Below, in pieces: positions 34,499 to 45,823 of a DNA stretch of 64,000 nucleotides (positions are counted from its first letter, which is position 1; each line of letters opens with the position of its first letter). The stretch comes from Zoroaster sp. YZ-2022 (Eukaryota > Echinodermata > Asteroidea > Forcipulatida > Zoroasteridae). Location: positions 28,164,618 through 28,228,617 of the forward strand of contig CM055828.1 of NCBI GenBank assembly GCA_029582265.1. Direction: 5' to 3'. The notes under the pieces were generated by a model. It was not told the DNA's origin. It searched no databases and saw only the letters and a list, made by a program, of their open reading frames with translations. Both the position numbers and the translations under genes were made by a program.

Positions 34499-34610
34499 CC
34501 ATGTATACTACCCTCTCCTGTAGGGGCATTCCACGGTAGACTTTGTGGATCTCACGAAGAGCTCCACCATGGGCAAGACGCCCAAGGGCGTTGATGGTCT
34601 CTCCAGCACC
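34499..34610 (-). CDS. Kinase regulatory tail exon 2
   Basis: Phase 0 to 1. Encodes GAGETINALGRLAHGGALRE then IHKVYRGMPLQERVVYMG. The GRLAHGGALR segment resembles the end of the titin kinase tail, which supports a titin affinity. Confidence 0.88.
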
Positions 34611-34649
34611 CTGGAATAAAAAGATGGAAAAATAGGTAAAACTTGTAGC

Positions 34650-34771
34650 TTTGCATGGTAAGACTAATTGCGGTGACACCATGTGGAATCTCAATTGAGT
34701 AGTAATTAGTTCTGAAAAGAACTGGAGGTACAACTCGACGTTTCGATCAGTGTGCTCTGATCGTCCTCAGG
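34650..34771 (-). repeat. Hairpin-bearing dispersed repeat, copy 3
   Basis: On the minus strand: CTGAGGA, hairpin 34744-34763 (CGATCAG, loop AGCACA, CTGATCG), AAACGTC, GTTCTTTTCAGAAC, then ACATGGTGTCACCGCAA. It lies in the intron upstream of a kinase tail exon (35004-34610). Confidence 0.6.
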
Positions 34772-35003
34772 AAAAATAATTGGTAATTGCCGAACATTAC
34801 AATTATCAAACTATGAAATGGAAACACGATGATGTGCACATGTCCCCCTACCCCCTCCCAGCCTGGCTAATAACCTGGTTTCTAAAAGCACTGATGTTAC
34901 AAAAATGAAAACATTTACAACACAACTCGAAATGACAACTAATAAGATAATATTTCAGTGTTGCAGTACTATTTTCTTAATATCTGATGAAATGCAACTT
35001 TAC

Positions 35004-35090
35004 CTCTGGTTTGCGTTTCTCGTGCAATTTTCTGAGTCGTTTGGTGTTGAGTCGACGAGCACGTCTTCTTGCAAGTGTGTCCGTGTCCAT
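35004..35090 (-). CDS. Kinase regulatory tail exon 1
   Basis: An 87-base phase 0-0 exon for MDTDTLARRRARRLNTKRL and RKLHEKRKPE. Its position and basic character match the autoinhibitory/calmodulin-binding helix after titin-family kinases. Calmodulin binding is inferred, not shown. Confidence 0.87.
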
Positions 35091-35508
35091 CTGAAATTTG
35101 TAATCAAAAACAAATTTTATGAATATATGCTCTTAAAAGTAACACTCTAACAGATACACGTCCATAACATAAATCATCTTCTTCAATATAAACTGCAGTT
35201 GCCCCAAGCAACAGCCTAGTAGCAACGACTTTGTTTCAAAGGTAGTACATACACTCAGCACAAATTGTGATTAATTTGACATTGAGTACATGAGAATGAA
35301 TGTGTTGTTTCTCAAACTTAAAATGGTGTAAAAAGCACTTGTCTTAAATTATTGCTTATTTTTTTCAAAATCAGTCGATCAACTCAAAATTACACCATTT
35401 TGTTGTTGTTGTTAAAAAAAATCCAAAAAATTGAAATTGAAATTTTAAGACATCTTGTACACAAATATTGTTCACCAACAAATTATTTTTAATGGTCAAA
35501 TAACTTAC

Positions 35509-35554
35509 ATTGAGCCATGGATGGGCAAGTGCCTCTTGAATTGTCATCCGTTTG
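35509..35554 (-). CDS. Kinase exon 6: end of C-lobe
   Basis: A 46-base exon encoding KRMTIQEALAHPWLN, the closing helix of CaMK-group kinases. Both phases fit. Confidence 0.9.
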
Positions 35555-35996
35555 CTGAAAAGAAGAACATTCACAATTTGATATAAACAGTGTGGAACAA
35601 TGAGGCAATTTGAGGCAATATGTACATGTAGGTATTCTTTGTTATCCCAGTTCTTATCTGATTGCTTAAGGCTGGTTCATACTTTTGCGTGAATGCAAAT
35701 GTAAAATCAAATGCCAAGATTCGTATTGAAAACATTTAAACTGACACGAATCATTTGTTGTGAATTTTTGACCTAAAAATGTTGCTTTCCTTTTGCATTC
35801 ATGTGAAATACGACCCTGCTTTTTTCTGACATGAAAAATGCAATATGCCGTTAGTTTAATACTGATAACCATGTCTATGTAGATAATCGGGCAACCCAGG
35901 CAACTAAAATAAGACCCACAGTTTAAAAATTAAAGATTTCAACCAGAAATGTTCTAGAACGTGTCTCACAAATAAAATCTTCAGATTTGAACTTAC

Positions 35997-36149
35997 TCTT
36001 TGTCCTTGATGAGAATCTTCTCAATCCAGTCTAGGCCTTCATCAGAGACGTCGCCGAAGGCTTCCTCGTCAAAGTCCCATTCACCCTTAGATACACTCCT
36101 GAGAATGTCCAGATCTGATTCCTCCATGAAGGGGGAGATGCCACTCAAC
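35997..36149 (-). CDS. Kinase exon 5: C-lobe
   Basis: Encodes LSGISPFMEESDLDILRS, then WDFDEEAFGDVSDEGLDW and IEKILIKDK, ending in phase 2. The WDFDEEAF segment is close to the titin C-lobe. Confidence 0.93.
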
Positions 36150-36277
36150 CTAAAGACAATCAAAACACCACAATTTCGATCAAAATTGTTTGTGTTAATG
36201 TAATGCTAATTTTGAAAAGCAGTTCTGTGAATTTAGCCTCTCTCTGCAAAAGTTTTCATCGTTTACCCCCCAAAAAA

Positions 36278-36400
36278 TGTGAGCTCCTCTTGTGATGAAC
36301 CTTTAACAGGTAAGTTTCATAATATATTTCTTGAAAACTAGAGGGTTAAAATAAAATTACCATACCAAATACCAATGCTGAGCCTTCCCTTTAAACTTGA
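36278..36400. repeat. TTAA-family repeat fragment in kinase intron
   Basis: Matches 3296-3424 and ends CCAATGCTGAGCCTTCCCTT followed by TTAA-like sequence. Confidence 0.5.
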
Positions 36401-36696
36401 TTTGTTCTTTTGATTTGAGTTTTTACAGGTTCATCTTGTTTAGGGGTCGCACTACGTTATTTTTAACAAATCCTTGGTTTCACAGATGTCAAGAAGTAGA
36501 AAGCTTTGCAAGGATGTCATGAAAGATTTGATCCACTCAAATCTTATCATGAGAGTGTTGTCTCACTATTTTTAAGAGGACACCCACAACCTCAGTGGTA
36601 TAACAACTTTCAGGACTCTCCAACTGACAATGATGCAAACTAATCATGAAAATAATTAAAACTTTCTCTTTCTCAAAACCATAAAACAAAACTTAC

Positions 36697-36896
36697 ATGA
36701 CATATGCAAGAACTCCGAGTGACCACATATCTGATGGTAGCCCAATGGGTTCAAAGTTCACGACCTCTGGAGCAACAAACTCTGGTGTGCCAAACATCAC
36801 TCGTACTTGTTCGTGTGGGTCAAGCTCTCGGGCAAGACCAAAGTCAATGACTTTGACATCGTTGCCTGTACGTGTTCGTAACATGATGTTCTCCGG
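36697..36896 (-). CDS. Kinase exon 4: catalytic loop, DFG, activation loop
   Basis: Starts PENIMLR, then VIDFGLARELDP with an intact DFG, FGTPEFVAPEV and SDMWSLGVLAYVM. Vertebrate titin kinase has EFG in place of DFG and an inhibitory Tyr in the P+1 loop; neither is seen here. Confidence 0.95.
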
Positions 36897-37158
36897 CTGA
36901 ACAAGGAAGAAAATATCAATTATAATGAAATGTTTCTTCTCAAATTGAGTTCATATGGGGAATATATTAAATATTTCCACTCAAATATCTGATTGGCATT
37001 GATCGCTGATGTAATTGTCTTCTGCATACTCTGGAAAACAACCAATATGGCCATTAAAATAAGTGTCATATGTTAGTGTATGAAACATGCACCATGATGT
37101 GAATATCACAGACTCACTCAATCTGACATGTTGACACATTGTGAGTAAAAATGTATAC

Positions 37159-37300
37159 CTTGAGATCCAGATGAAGAATGTGTTTCTCATGCATGTGGCG
37201 TATTCCCTCACACACTTGTTTGACGTAGTCGACCACCTCCGGCTCGGTCAAAATGTGACTTTCATCAACAAGGCGATCAAACAACTCACCACCAGACAAG
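37159..37300 (-). CDS. Kinase exon 3: hinge and catalytic loop start
   Basis: Encodes FLSGGELFDRLVDE and the catalytic loop HILHLDLK with catalytic Asp. The HRD Arg is Leu (HLD), so this is a non-RD kinase. Ends in phase 0. Confidence 0.94.
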
Positions 37301-37360
37301 CTGAGTAACAGAGGATGAGATGAAGACAGGGGAAAAGATGTTAGGACTTACATCTGGATT

Positions 37361-37714
37361 AATAATTATAACAATAATAATAATAATGTGGACTTATGTA
37401 GCGCACGTATCCACCAAACTGGTGCTCAAGGCGCATGACATTATTACCCCTGCTCATCAGGTGCATAAATCATTCCTGAAACCATCTCAGCTCCCTGGGG
37501 AGTATACAGCTCAATTGCTGCCATTTCGGCGCATATGGGCTAATCAAACACAACAACCAACTCTGCCCTCACAGGTACCCATTTACCCCTGGGTGGAGAG
37601 AAGCAATCTTGCTCAAGGACACAAGTACCTCGGTCGCGGTTGGGATTCGAACCTACATTCTGACGACTAGCCATCAGAACACAAATCCGATGCACTAAAC
37701 CGCTCGACCATGGC
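37361..37714 (-). mobile_element. Near full-length tRNA-derived SINE
   Basis: On the minus strand: tRNA-like head (GCCATGGTCGAGCGGTTTAG, then GGTTCGAATCCCAACC), body (CTTGAGCAAGATTGCTTCTC, CAGGGGTAAATGGGTACC), tail GCGCCTTGAGCACC, GGATACGTGCGC and (ATT)n. The tail equals the LINE tail at 10535-10866. It lies in a kinase intron. Confidence 0.8.
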
Positions 37715-38473
37715 ACTCCATTAGATAAATGATGGATAATTTAGTGAAAATACGCATTCAAATATAATTATGAAAGTCAGAATTCTACAGTGCACACCTC
37801 TCTAGTCAACAAATAGTGAAACAAAAGGGAAGACAACAGAACGATGGTTGAATGAAAATACAAGTAATGAAAATAAAATGATGGGCAAAAGATGTTAGGA
37901 CTTACATCTGGATTAATACACATGAAAGTACATACAAAAAAACACACAAAAATGTTCAAACAAACATAAGCATAAGCTTTTCTCCAAATAAACATGGTTT
38001 TATCGTAGTATTATAAAGCTATTGTTTACAGTGGGCCATGCATCATATTTTATTTTGAGAAAACTAACCTGACAACTTGGTAAACTTATAACATCCAATA
38101 TAAATACCCTAGGAAATTCTGTAAGATCCATCAAACCAAAAGTGTGATGTATTCACATGTTTCGTTAAAACAAATATTTGCATACTAAGCAAAAAGCAAT
38201 TGAAATTTATTAAAATATTTGTTAAATTAAATATAGAAAAAAGGACCTCATAATGAATAAACCCAGGCTGCAATATGAGTGTAATGCCCCTGTGACGATC
38301 ACTTGGTTATACTGAAGATGGCTCCTTTTTACCATATTGGCATTGCAATATAAAAGAACGACCACTATGCTGAACATTTTCTGTTGACCCTATGATGTTT
38401 ATTACAGGGAAGTTGTATTACCGTGGACAACTCAACCCTAAGTGGATCCAATGCAACAGTGAAAATGACTTAC

Positions 38474-38674
38474 AACTCTAGAACCATCACAATCTCTTCA
38501 TCATTCTCAAAGACCTCATGAAGGGACAGCAAAGATGGATGATGGAGGTGCTTCATTATGTTGATCTCTCGCTTGACGATGTCTCTCTCGGCGCCTTGGC
38601 AGCGGAGGAACTTGGCCGCGAATGTTTTGCCTGTCTTCTTCTCAACAGCTCTGTAGACCACACCATAGGATCCT
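38474..38674 (-). CDS. Kinase exon 2: glycine loop, Lys, helix C
   Basis: Completes GRGSYGVVYRAVE (an intact GxGxxG), then the ATP-anchoring Lys in TFAAKFL and the helix C Glu in VKREINIMKHL. It ends MVLE plus a split Phe codon that is finished by the next exon. Confidence 0.94.
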
Positions 38675-39008
38675 CTGTGGATGGAAAAACAAATAATTCA
38701 AGTAAAAAACTAGACTCACTGAAAAGGAGAACATCAGAAAATTTGAAAACCAACAGCTATTAATCAAATTCTGTTTATACCACCACACTTTGACGGAAAG
38801 TTTTTCAGTGTGTGGGTTCTTATTCTGCGGATGATGCCAATCCATTTCTATGGCCCCCTCTTTCCCTCCTTACTTGTTGGAGTGATCCCTGTTCTGACAA
38901 CAGAGACTCATTTCTTCATTGCTAATTTTCTAGAAACATTTTCTAGAAACAGTTTGACCATAATCTATCAAAATATATGAACACTGAAGTACAGTATATC
39001 TTACATAC

Positions 39009-39165
39009 CTGCCAAGCTCTTCAAAGATGTGATAGTAGTCATAGATGGAACCGAATCGCTTGATGTAGTCAAATCTTGATGGTACCCAGCTCAGGTCAAC
39101 CAGGGAGTCGTAGTAACGACGCTTGGCTTCGTAGTCTTCTAACTCTGGGCGGGTCTGTGTCATGG
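39009..39165 (-). CDS. Kinase exon 1: linker and first beta strand
   Basis: Encodes an acidic/aromatic linker (ELEDYEAKRRYYDS, VPSRFDYIKRFGS) and then YYHIFEELGR, the beginning of the glycine-rich loop. It ends in phase 2. Confidence 0.9.
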
Positions 39166-39612
39166 CTGTTGAATGGAAATAAATTAGTAACAGAAATTTG
39201 AATATGAGAAATAAAGATATAAAAGTAATTTATATTACAGATTTATGATGAGGTTATATTGTTAGCTGCAGAACGATGTGTTCTGAAGTAGCACTCATGC
39301 CAAATGACCAAATAGAAAGTTTGTGTGAATGTGTCTGACACGTTGTCTGTCATATGTATCTTGTATGCATAGATATTTTGTTGTATATCTACGCTTGTAC
39401 ATGCAGCTAAACGCATTAACAAGACGCATTTGTGGAACAGACCTGATGTTTTAATCCTAGCAAGATCATTCTCAGGATCAGGTCAGGTCATTTATCATTT
39501 AACAGCATGTTTTTGATGTGAAAATAAACCACTGTTGGTTTTTATGACAAATGAATACTAGCAAATGTTCAAAGATAATATCTGCCCTATTAAGATAATA
39601 TCATCAACTCAC

Positions 39613-39900
39613 GTTTGGTTGCAATGACTGCCGATGCCTCACACGGTTCACTGGCACCATAGGAGTTCAACGCCGTTACTCTGAACTGGTACTCTGACTC
39701 CGGCTTCAAACCAACGATGGTGTGGAAGCAGTTCCTGCTGGTGATGCAGCGAGCCCATGTGTTGGATTTGCTGTCGCGTTTTTCCACAACGTAACTTGAG
39801 ATGGTGCTGCCTCCATTGTGGAGAGGGGGCTGCCAGGAGAGACGGATGGTATCTGAGGTGACATCTAAGACTTCCAGGTTGCGAGGTGGGTCAGGATGTC
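39613..39900 (-). CDS. FN3 domain 23 exon (just before kinase)
   Basis: A 288-base phase 1-1 exon with HPDPPRNLEVL, RLSWQPPLHNGG and YQFRVTALNSYG. An Ig-Ig-FN3-kinase order is shared by titin and twitchin-like proteins. Confidence 0.93.
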
Positions 39901-40115
39901 CTTCAAAAATGAATGTGATAAAAATCTTTAAATATTTTTTTTTAATCATTTCCAATTTTTCACTTCTGTAATAATGTTTTTCTCTGCTGTGAACCATATT
40001 TGACAACCAGACTCCCACCAGGGGACACAACATACCACATATATTCTAGCTTAACTCCAGAAATCTACGCAAACTCCAGATTTGCAACACTGGTGATGAT
40101 CTAGACAATACTTAC

Positions 40116-40403
40116 TTAAGATATTGATGTTAATACTCGCAGACTCGTGTCCCAGCTCATTTGTAGCGACCACAGTATACTTCCCGGCATATTCCTTGGT
40201 GATCTTATGGATAGACAAGGTTGTCTCCTTATCCGTTGTCTTGATCTCGATGTTACCGCGTGGTACGATATCCACCCCGTCGTGATCCCAGGTGATGGTG
40301 GGTAATGGCATACCCGTGTAGGCTATCCTCAGTATAAGGTTCTCTCCTTGGAGACAGTCGAGGGGGAAGCGGAGACGTGGCGGAACAGTGACTTTAGGAG
40401 CAA
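40116..40403 (-). CDS. Ig domain 10 exon
   Basis: A 288-base phase 1-1 exon with VAPKVTVPPRLRF, LRIAYTGMPLPTITW and YAGKYTVVATNELG. It corresponds in order to titin A169, the Ig that with A168 binds MuRF ligases in vertebrates; binding here is not shown. Confidence 0.92.
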
Positions 40404-40528
40404 CTGCACATTAGAGACAGGGAGATGAAATATATATTTGTTCACATTTATTTTTCAACAATACAAACTGAAAAATATAACTTCAATGAATCATGTCAAT
40501 TTGCAAAATGTTTGTCAGTTGCACCCAC

Positions 40529-40813
40529 CTTGAATGCTAAGGCTGGCTTTCTCCGTTTGTGATCCACTCTTATTCATGACCTTGACCGTGAACTCCCCGG
40601 TATCCTCTTCGTAGACATCATTAATAGTCAGTGTGTGAATATTACCAGTGGATCTGACCTTATACTTCCTGCTGTCGAGAAGCTCTCGGCCGTGCCGATA
40701 CCAGTGGACCTTAGGTGTTGGGTAGCCGGCGACTTCACATTCTAGTGTGCCTGCTCTGCCTTGGGTCACAGCAATGGACTTCGGCTCATGGACAAATTTG
40801 GCCGGAATTGAGC
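40529..40813 (-). CDS. Ig domain 9 exon
   Basis: A 285-base phase 1-1 exon with FVHEPKSIAVTQG, LECEVAGYPTPKVHW and DTGEFTVKVMNKSG. It corresponds in order to titin A168. Confidence 0.92.
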
Positions 40814-40986
40814 CTGCAGTTGGGATAGAATTGAAATCAATATTGACAATACAGATGTGTATGAACTGAAGTGTCTGAGACTTATTGGGGTGGGGGAATC
40901 AATTGTTTGCTTTTTTGGAAACTTTCAAAAGTCAATTTGTTTAAAATAAAATTAATTTAAATCCAAAAATTAAGACAGTGACCAAC

Positions 40987-41289
40987 CTCTTGGATCCTTG
41001 ACAACCACTCGCTGTGACGATGCACTCGGTGAACTGAAGCCAGCCTTATTCTCGGCGATGATACGGAACTCGTACTCTGAATCCTCGATCAGGTTCACCA
41101 CGGTGTGGCTAGTACCCGTCACCTCTTCCCTGTTGGCACGGAACCAGCGTGTGCTGGTGGTCTCGCGCTTCTCGATAATGTAGGCAGTGATGGGGCTGTT
41201 GCCATCGGACTCTGGTGGCGACCATGACAGGAACACAGAGCTACGTTGGATTTCGGAGACTGTTGGCTTTCCTGGTGCAGTTGGGATAT
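40987..41289 (-). CDS. FN3 domain 22 exon
   Basis: A 303-base phase 1-1 exon with DIPTAPGKPTV, FLSWSPPESDGN and YEFRIIAENKAG, ending VVKDPRG. Confidence 0.93.
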
Positions 41290-41734
41290 CTTTTGGGGAA
41301 ACCAAAAATTCAACATACCTAGAATCAACATTTGGTTATACTGAACATGACCTTTGGCTTCCGAGTTTATGTATAAGGTTTGCAGTCATGAATTACTATA
41401 CAAACGACTGTTATAGTAAATTTAAACATTTTTTGAACCGATGATTTTCATCATAGCTGTGTTGAATTTTTACAGCTTTAACAGCAGTCCATCCACAAAA
41501 ATGTTCACAGTTTCACATAAAACTTACTTGGTGTAAAGTTAATGATGGTGTCAAATATACCTTGAAACCTTTCTGTCTGAGGTCTTGACGATATCTAATA
41601 TACCTTCAAATTGTTCTGTATAAGTTTCTATTGCAATAAAATATATTATTACCCAGTTATGGATGTCTGAATGTTGGTAACTTATTGTACTAAAAGTTTC
41701 AGAAACATTTTCACTATTTTCTCATTAACGACAC

Positions 41735-41820
41735 ACTAATAATAATAATAATAATAATAATAAAGATTTGTAGCGCGCACATATCCAACCCTGCTGGGCG
41801 CTCAAGGTGCGGAAACAAAG
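41735..41820 (-). repeat. SINE/LINE tail fragment
   Basis: (AAT)n followed by TGTAGCGCGCACATATCC and GGGCGCTCAAGGTGCG, the reverse of the shared tail. The body is missing. A similar but weaker fragment is at 53742-53790. Confidence 0.65.
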
Positions 41821-42016
41821 AAAAAACATGAATACAAACAATATACAATGATAGCATAGGGGAAAAAATAATAAATAAATAAATTATGTACCGAGATACA
41901 TGTACATGTACACTGTAATGAGATGAAACTGTCAAGGATCAATTGTTTTCTTTATTCACATGAAGTGAAACACAGCAGAATGGAATTTCAGATGTTCAGA
42001 AGCAGATTCAACATAC

Positions 42017-42180
42017 CGTATGGAGCCTTGGCTCTGACGGATTCCTGTCCCATCAGAGGTTCGCTGGTGCCATGTTGGTTCTCGGCTATGATGCGGAAGA
42101 GATAGGAAGTCCCCTCGGTGAGACCGCCCACTGTGTGTTCAGTGCCTGATGACACAAAGCCAGCGTTCTGCCAAATGGTT
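42017..42180 (-). CDS. FN3 domain 21, second exon
   Basis: Completes the Arg, then TIWQNAGFVSSGTEH and YLFRIIAENQHG, ending AKAPYG. The two halves total 303 bases. A 79-bp tandem repeat lies in the intron between them. Confidence 0.91.
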
Positions 42181-42261
42181 CTGTACAAATGATTCAAAGT
42201 GTGTAAATAAATTTGTTTTTCTATATTTGTTTTTTCTTTCTTTTACCAGTAATTTATATTT

Positions 42262-42731
42262 TAATCGCATCAATGTTATTTTTAAAGAAAACAAAATAAA
42301 TACCTAAAAATGTTACATTTCATTACTAAGTCCTTTTAAAATTGCATCAATTTTTATTTTTAAAGAAAGGAAAAACAAATACTTAGAAATGTAACTTTTC
42401 ATAACTAAGTCCTTTTAAAATAGCATCAATTTTTATTTTTAAAGAAAGGAAAAACAAATACTTAGAAATGTAACTTTTCATAACTAAGTCCTTTCAAAAT
42501 TGCTTCAATTTTTATTTTTAAAGAAAGGAAAAACAAATACTTAGAAATGTAACTTTTCATAACTAAGTCCTTTCAAAATTGCTTCAATTTTTATTTTTAA
42601 AGAAAGGAAAAACAAATACTTAGAAATGTAACTTTTCATAACTAAGTCCTTTTAAAATTGCTTCAATTTTTATTTTTAAAGAAAGGAAAAACAAATACTT
42701 AGAAATGTATTATTTCATAAATTAGTCCCAA
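42262..42731. repeat. 79-bp tandem repeat, about 6 copies
   Basis: Units of 79 bp containing AAAGAAAGGAAAAACAAATA and TAACTTTTCATAACTAAGTC. The four inner copies are almost identical and the outer ones decay. It lies in the intron that splits FN3 21. Confidence 0.95.
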
Positions 42732-43282
42732 GTTATTTATAACAGGGCCTTATAAATTAAGAATGAATCATTGCAAACTTGAGGTATAAATGCAAAACAA
42801 AAATTGTTGTTTGTGGCCTCACATTTAAACTATAGTAGTTTCTATGGCTTTGGTCACTGGTTAAGCGTTTTCACGAGTTGTGATCGGTTACGTTGGTTTC
42901 AAGATAGTGGAGTGTAACAGAAGTTTTGTTAATTATTTGTTAAAAAATGATGGAACGATTGTTCATAGACAAGCATATATCCAAGTTTATTACTAGCACT
43001 CTCAAGTAAGTTCTATTTTGTCAAAATTTTAATTACACCGTGTATTTTGAGAGACGTTAATGATTGAACATGTCACAAACTGAAAACAATTTTCCGATTA
43101 CGTTCTCATTTTCGCGTAGCTGTGCCGTCTTGTTTCTGGTCAAGAATTTGACGTCAGAAACAAGTTTCTGTTTTGTGTTCACCAAAACACGCCGCAGTTA
43201 TCAGTAATTTAGTAAAAATTTGGTTTGATTTGATGGAATTTATTGCTCCACAATGATGTATTTAATTCTGTATGTGTTTTAC

Positions 43283-43421
43283 CTATTAGGTTCTCTCATC
43301 TCAATGATGTAGCGTAGTATTGGACTTCCTCCGTCGTCGGCTGGGGGTTGCCAAGAGAGAGTGATAGACTTCTTGCTGACCTCAACTGTGTGGATTGGTC
43401 CACGAGGTGGTCCTGGCTTGT
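43283..43421 (-). CDS. FN3 domain 21, first exon
   Basis: A 139-base exon with DKPGPPRGPIHTVEV and TLSWQPPADDGG, ending at MREPN plus a split Arg (phase 2). Confidence 0.91.
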
Positions 43422-43870
43422 CTGTGGTTAGCAAGAATAAATTTTGTGAATGGTTAAAGGTTGATAGGATGAATGACTTGAATGGTTCAAACGTTGATGA
43501 TATAGACTGTTTATGGTGGGAATGATATATTTTATCATTGTTACATTAGTTATTCACCTCTTAGTCTTACTTACACTACATAATAAAAACAATAGAAAAC
43601 ATGTCTGGCTGTACAAAAAAAGGCAGGTCAGAAAAAAAAACCTTGATAACTTTACCTATAAGGGGGTAAATTTTATATTTAAAAGCATGCAATTTAGAGC
43701 TTAATTTTGGAGGGTGGGAGAAGTGTGGATGTGGGCTTGAAAAAAGGGAGTTTTTCCAGTCACTCTGTACTAGAGAAACTACTTAACGTGTAAGATTTCG
43801 CCTAAAGTAAGACTCTTGAGTTATTATTCTAAAAACCCTTAACAAATTACAGACATGCAACTTTGTAATT

Positions 43871-44035
43871 GCAAAAAAAAGAGGAAATGGCCGAGCACAC
43901 AAAATTTTGTACAGTATTTTTCAGTTTTCTATAGCACTATTATTAAAGAAAAAAAGAGGAAATGGCCGAGCACACAAAATTTTGTACAGTGTTTTTCAGT
44001 TTTCTATAGCACTATTATTAAAGAAAAAAGAGGAA
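43871..44035. repeat. 75-bp tandem duplication
   Basis: Two copies starting GAGGAAATGGCCGAGCACAC at 43881 and 43956, plus a partial third, in an intron. Confidence 0.9.
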
Positions 44036-44114
44036 ATCAGCTGATCAGCTGAAAAGTTGCATGCCTGAAATTAAAAGACATTACATTTTTAGCAATCTTT
44101 CAAAATATTCTTAC

Positions 44115-44402
44115 CAACAACATTCACTCTGGCTGAAACCTTCTGCATCGCAAGTTCATTCTCAGCCTCCAGAATGTACATGCCACTGTCCTCTCTCTCT
44201 GTCTCTCTGATGGTCAATTCGGCCTCTCCTCCCGAGTTGTCAATGAGGAATCGGCCTCTTGTCTCGATCTCCTCCCCACTCTCCTTCTTCCACTTGAGGG
44301 TAGGTCTCGGTGTACCAGTGAAGGGGACAGTGATGCGGAGAGTGCTTCCAGCACGGATGTTGATGTCACGCATACGTCGGTCCAGGTCAAGAGATGGGAG
44401 AG
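44115..44402 (-). CDS. Ig domain 8 exon
   Basis: A 288-base phase 1-1 exon with ITVPFTGTPRPTLKW and DSGMYILEAENELA. Confidence 0.93.
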
Positions 44403-44898
44403 CTGTTGAAAAGAAAGAAAAATTTCCACAACTAAGTTTGAACCCAACAGAGACTCAAGAATGTAAAACTAGGGTGAAAAACATCATTACGCACCCTTAA
44501 AATCTGAAATCTATTTCAGAACTTAGAAGGTAAAAACTGTTTTATCATTATTTATTGCAGGATTTTGTTATATTAGTGTCATAATGCCAATTGTGATGTA
44601 AGAAAAAAGTTTGTTAGGAGCTCTGTCCTAATGGAAACATTGAACACACATTTGTATGGTTAATGTGTAAGTGGCTGCATGTTATGGATTAATGATATTT
44701 TGTTTAAAATTAGCTGTATAACTGTATAACGTGTTATTGCTGGGTATCCATTGAATCCGTTATTTTTCCTGTAATTAAAAAAAAAAAAATTCTCATAGAG
44801 AATTTGGGAAATATAAGAATAGCACTTCCCTTCTCTTCAGTACAAATTCAATAAGTTAAAAAATTAAACAAGTATTCAAAATCTGATTGATTACTCAC

Positions 44899-45074
44899 AT
44901 TTGATGTGTAGTTCAGCTGATGCACGGACCTTCCCATTTTCATTCTGGGCAACTGCTGTGTACATTCCACTGTCTGTCTCTCTCGTTTCAAGAATACTGA
45001 GTCTGTGCAGGCCATCTTTGTCTACTGTCATGTTGAACTTGCGGCCAGTGAATATTTCTCGTCCCTTACGGACC
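44899..45074 (-). CDS. Ig domain 7, second exon
   Basis: Starts with the last base of the Trp codon, then VRKGREIFTGRKF and DSGMYTAVAQNENG. It ends in phase 1. The 1-kb intron between the two halves holds an hAT-like element. Confidence 0.9.
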
Positions 45075-45823
45075 CTTTTGATGTGAAACGGATTTAAAAA
45101 CAATTTATAAACTTCTTCGATGGACTGTTTTGTCAATCACAATGACAGATTTTATAAAGAAACCACAGCTGACAAAAAACTTCAACTATTGATGTAATTT
45201 TTATGAATAAACAACATCTATCCATAAACCTAAATGGAGTGGATAACTTGGAGAGCAAAAACAAACAAAACCATCAAAAACTATTTGTATAACCTAAAAT
45301 TTTAAGTAAAGAGTAAAGGTTAGAAGGAGAATAGTAATAATACAATATATTGAGTTTCACAATTGCAAATGCAGAGCTGGATTAATGACTTAACATCTTA
45401 TTGCCATGCAGCAGGGTGGGTGCACTGCATTTTTTCTTTATAAAATTTTGATGCTCAATCCGAATTTTGTACTCAGTGTTATATAGCTCAAATTATACAT
45501 GTGTATACATAAAGACAACTGAACTGTCCAAAACTATGTGTGCAAGCATATGGTTATAGCCCCTGTACAAACACTTGGTATACTTAAAAAAAAATTACAT
45601 GAAAGTAACTTGGTTTAAAGTTGACGATGATTTTTAAACATCCCTAGATATATCTCTGTCTCAGGTGCTATAACATTTTTGAAAACAGAAATTCCACATT
45701 GGAATGGATACGAACAATCTAAATACATTTTCACTATTTTCTTGTTAATGTCACAATGAAATAAGCAGAAACTTTCACATATTGGTTTTTGATCCTGGAG
45801 AATAGTTTACACGATGATTGCAT

